Assembly (NCBI GenBank): GCA_013298455.1
Contig: JAAFHR010000129.1
Location: 1-8,332, forward strand
Direction: 5' to 3'
Length of the DNA: 8,332 nt
Source of the DNA: Betaproteobacteria bacterium
GTDB taxonomy: Bacteria > Pseudomonadota > Gammaproteobacteria > Burkholderiales > Casimicrobiaceae
Shown here: positions 7,839 through 8,332 of the stretch, one piece after another
How the letters are laid out: every line of letters starts with the position of its first letter
Numbering within the stretch: the first letter of the stretch is position 1
Translations under genes and position numbers: made by a program
The notes under the pieces: generated by a model
What the model saw: only the letters and a program-made list of their open reading frames with translations
What the model was told of the DNA's origin: nothing
The model's database searches: none

Positions 7839-7908
7839 TGTAGGAGCGGTTCTACCGCGACCCGCGTGAGCCGGCTGCAATGTTGATAGCGGTGAAACCG
7901 CTCCGACA
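7839..7908. repeat. REP doublet (REPIN-like) palindrome between nuoF and nuoG
   Basis: Two 22-nt arms, 7839-7860 and 7887-7908, are reverse complements with 4 mismatches, separated by 26 nt. Each arm is itself a small REP-type hairpin: GCGGT-TCT-ACCGC at 7846-7858 and GCGGT-GAA-ACCGC at 7889-7901, preceded on its outer side by TGTAGGA (left) or, read inwards on the other strand, TGTCGGA (right). The GTAG-type head plus GC-rich mini-palindrome is the described layout of bacterial REP sequences mobilised by RAYT (TnpA-REP) transposases, and two inverted REPs form a REPIN. It fills most of the nuoF-nuoG junction, 6 bp after the nuoF stop. In mRNA it would fold into a stable structure; effects on stability or polarity are inferred. 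No transposase gene is present here. Confidence 0.85.
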
Positions 7909-7914
7909 ACCGGG

Positions 7915-8332
7915 CTAGACATAGGCGGGCACCAAGCAGCGCTTGTGATCGATGTGGTACTGGAATTCGTCGCGGTAATGCTTCACGAACGCTCGCACAG
8001 GCATCGCCGCTGCATCACCCAATGCGCAAATCGTGCGGCCTTGAATGTTGTCGGCGATGCTGTTCAACATATCGAGATCGTTCATGCGGCCTTCGCCGTG
8101 TTCGATTCGGTTGACCATGCGCCAGAGCCAGCCGGTGCCTTCGCGACAAGGCGTGCACTGACCGCAGGATTCTTCGTAGTAGAAGTACGACAAACGCAAG
8201 AGTGATTTCACCATGCAACGCGTTTCGTCCATCACGATCACCGCGCCCGAGCCGAGCATCGATCCCGCTTTGGCGATGGAGTCGTAATCCATGTTGGTAT
8301 CCATCATCTGCGCGCCGGGGATGACGGGCATC
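7915..8332 (-). CDS. nuoF: NADH-quinone oxidoreductase subunit F, C-terminal part (runs off right edge)
   Basis: FMN- and NADH-binding subunit of complex I, through which electrons enter. Only the last 138 residues or so are in the window. The frame is open to the right edge, and the ATG at 8331 is an internal methionine, not the start; the N-terminal flavin and NADH-binding part is outside. The visible part holds MLGSGAVIVMDETRCMV and the N3 4Fe-4S ligands: EESCGQCTPCREGTGW (C56, C59, C62 of the visible piece) and C102 in GRTICALGDAAAMPV. The protein ends HKRCLVPAYV before a TAG stop, the usual end for this branch. The REP-type palindrome begins only 6 bp past the stop codon. Confidence 0.97.
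   Translation of the reverse strand, partial: MPVIPGAQMMDTNMDYDSIAKAGSMLGSGAVIVMDETRCMVKSLLRLSYFYYEESCGQCTPCREGTGWLWRMVNRIEHGEGRMNDLDMLNSIADNIQGRTICALGDAAAMPVRAFVKHYRDEFQYHIDHKRCLVPAYV

Noticed and set aside
7101..7886. Long plus-strand open frame (261 codons) opposite nuoG
   Set aside because: It lies wholly opposite the nuoG Fe-S domain and the REP region. Its product is rich in His, Arg and Ala with no domain I recognise, and the minus frame has all cluster ligands. It is a shadow of codon bias.
7801..7908. Terminator or riboswitch in the nuoG leader
   Set aside because: The U-runs are separated from the REP hairpin by about 18 bases and interrupted by GAG. There is no known riboswitch motif, and the structure is accounted for by the REP doublet.
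1..8332. A new defence, mobile or biosynthetic system
   Set aside because: All coding capacity is taken by seven adjoining complex I genes plus the end of nuoF, in the standard order with intact motifs. No spare gene or array exists in the window.

Overview
The window is an internal slice of a bacterial NADH:ubiquinone oxidoreductase (respiratory complex I, NDH-1) operon. Every gene reads on the minus strand, so transcription runs from high to low coordinates: nuoF (3' end only), nuoG, nuoH, nuoI, nuoJ, nuoK, nuoL, nuoM (5' end only). This is the canonical nuo order. No gene is inserted, lost or broken. The organism is most probably a proteobacterium. The wording of NuoG, NuoI, NuoF and NuoH (for example [18 protein letters not shown] in NuoG, and no site for the extra N7 cluster) reminds me most of Betaproteobacteria. 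The intergenic repeats are of types familiar from both beta- and gammaproteobacteria. G+C is in the mid to high 50s by eye. The taxonomic call is inference from memory of family sequences, not from a search.

Layout from the 5' end of the transcript: nuoF C-terminus (7915-8332), a 115-bp junction carrying a REP/REPIN-type palindrome, nuoG (5475-7799), nuoH overlapping it by 4 bp (4405-5478), nuoI 5 bp later (3902-4399), a 124-bp junction carrying a second, unrelated inverted repeat, nuoJ (3121-3777), nuoK directly abutting it (2806-3120), nuoL 2 bp later (782-2803), a 29-bp junction, then nuoM running off the left edge (1-752). Apart from the two repeat-bearing junctions, no gap exceeds 29 bp. 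I see no promoter, intrinsic terminator, tRNA/rRNA, CRISPR or insertion sequence.

How the genes work together: NuoF accepts electrons from NADH through FMN and passes them through its N3 cluster to the NuoG clusters, then to the two 4Fe-4S clusters of NuoI (N6a, N6b) and on to quinone at the NuoH interface. NuoH, J, K, L and M build the membrane arm, where NuoL and NuoM are antiporter-like proton-pumping subunits. All cluster-ligating cysteines and the membrane charged residues I could check are present, so the complex looks functional.

The core content is ordinary housekeeping. I found no undescribed system. The points worth a second look are the two different palindromic repeat families at the only two wide junctions of the operon, a third partial repeat arm that could compete for pairing just upstream of nuoJ, and a few local details (start choice of nuoI, His-rich loop of NuoL).
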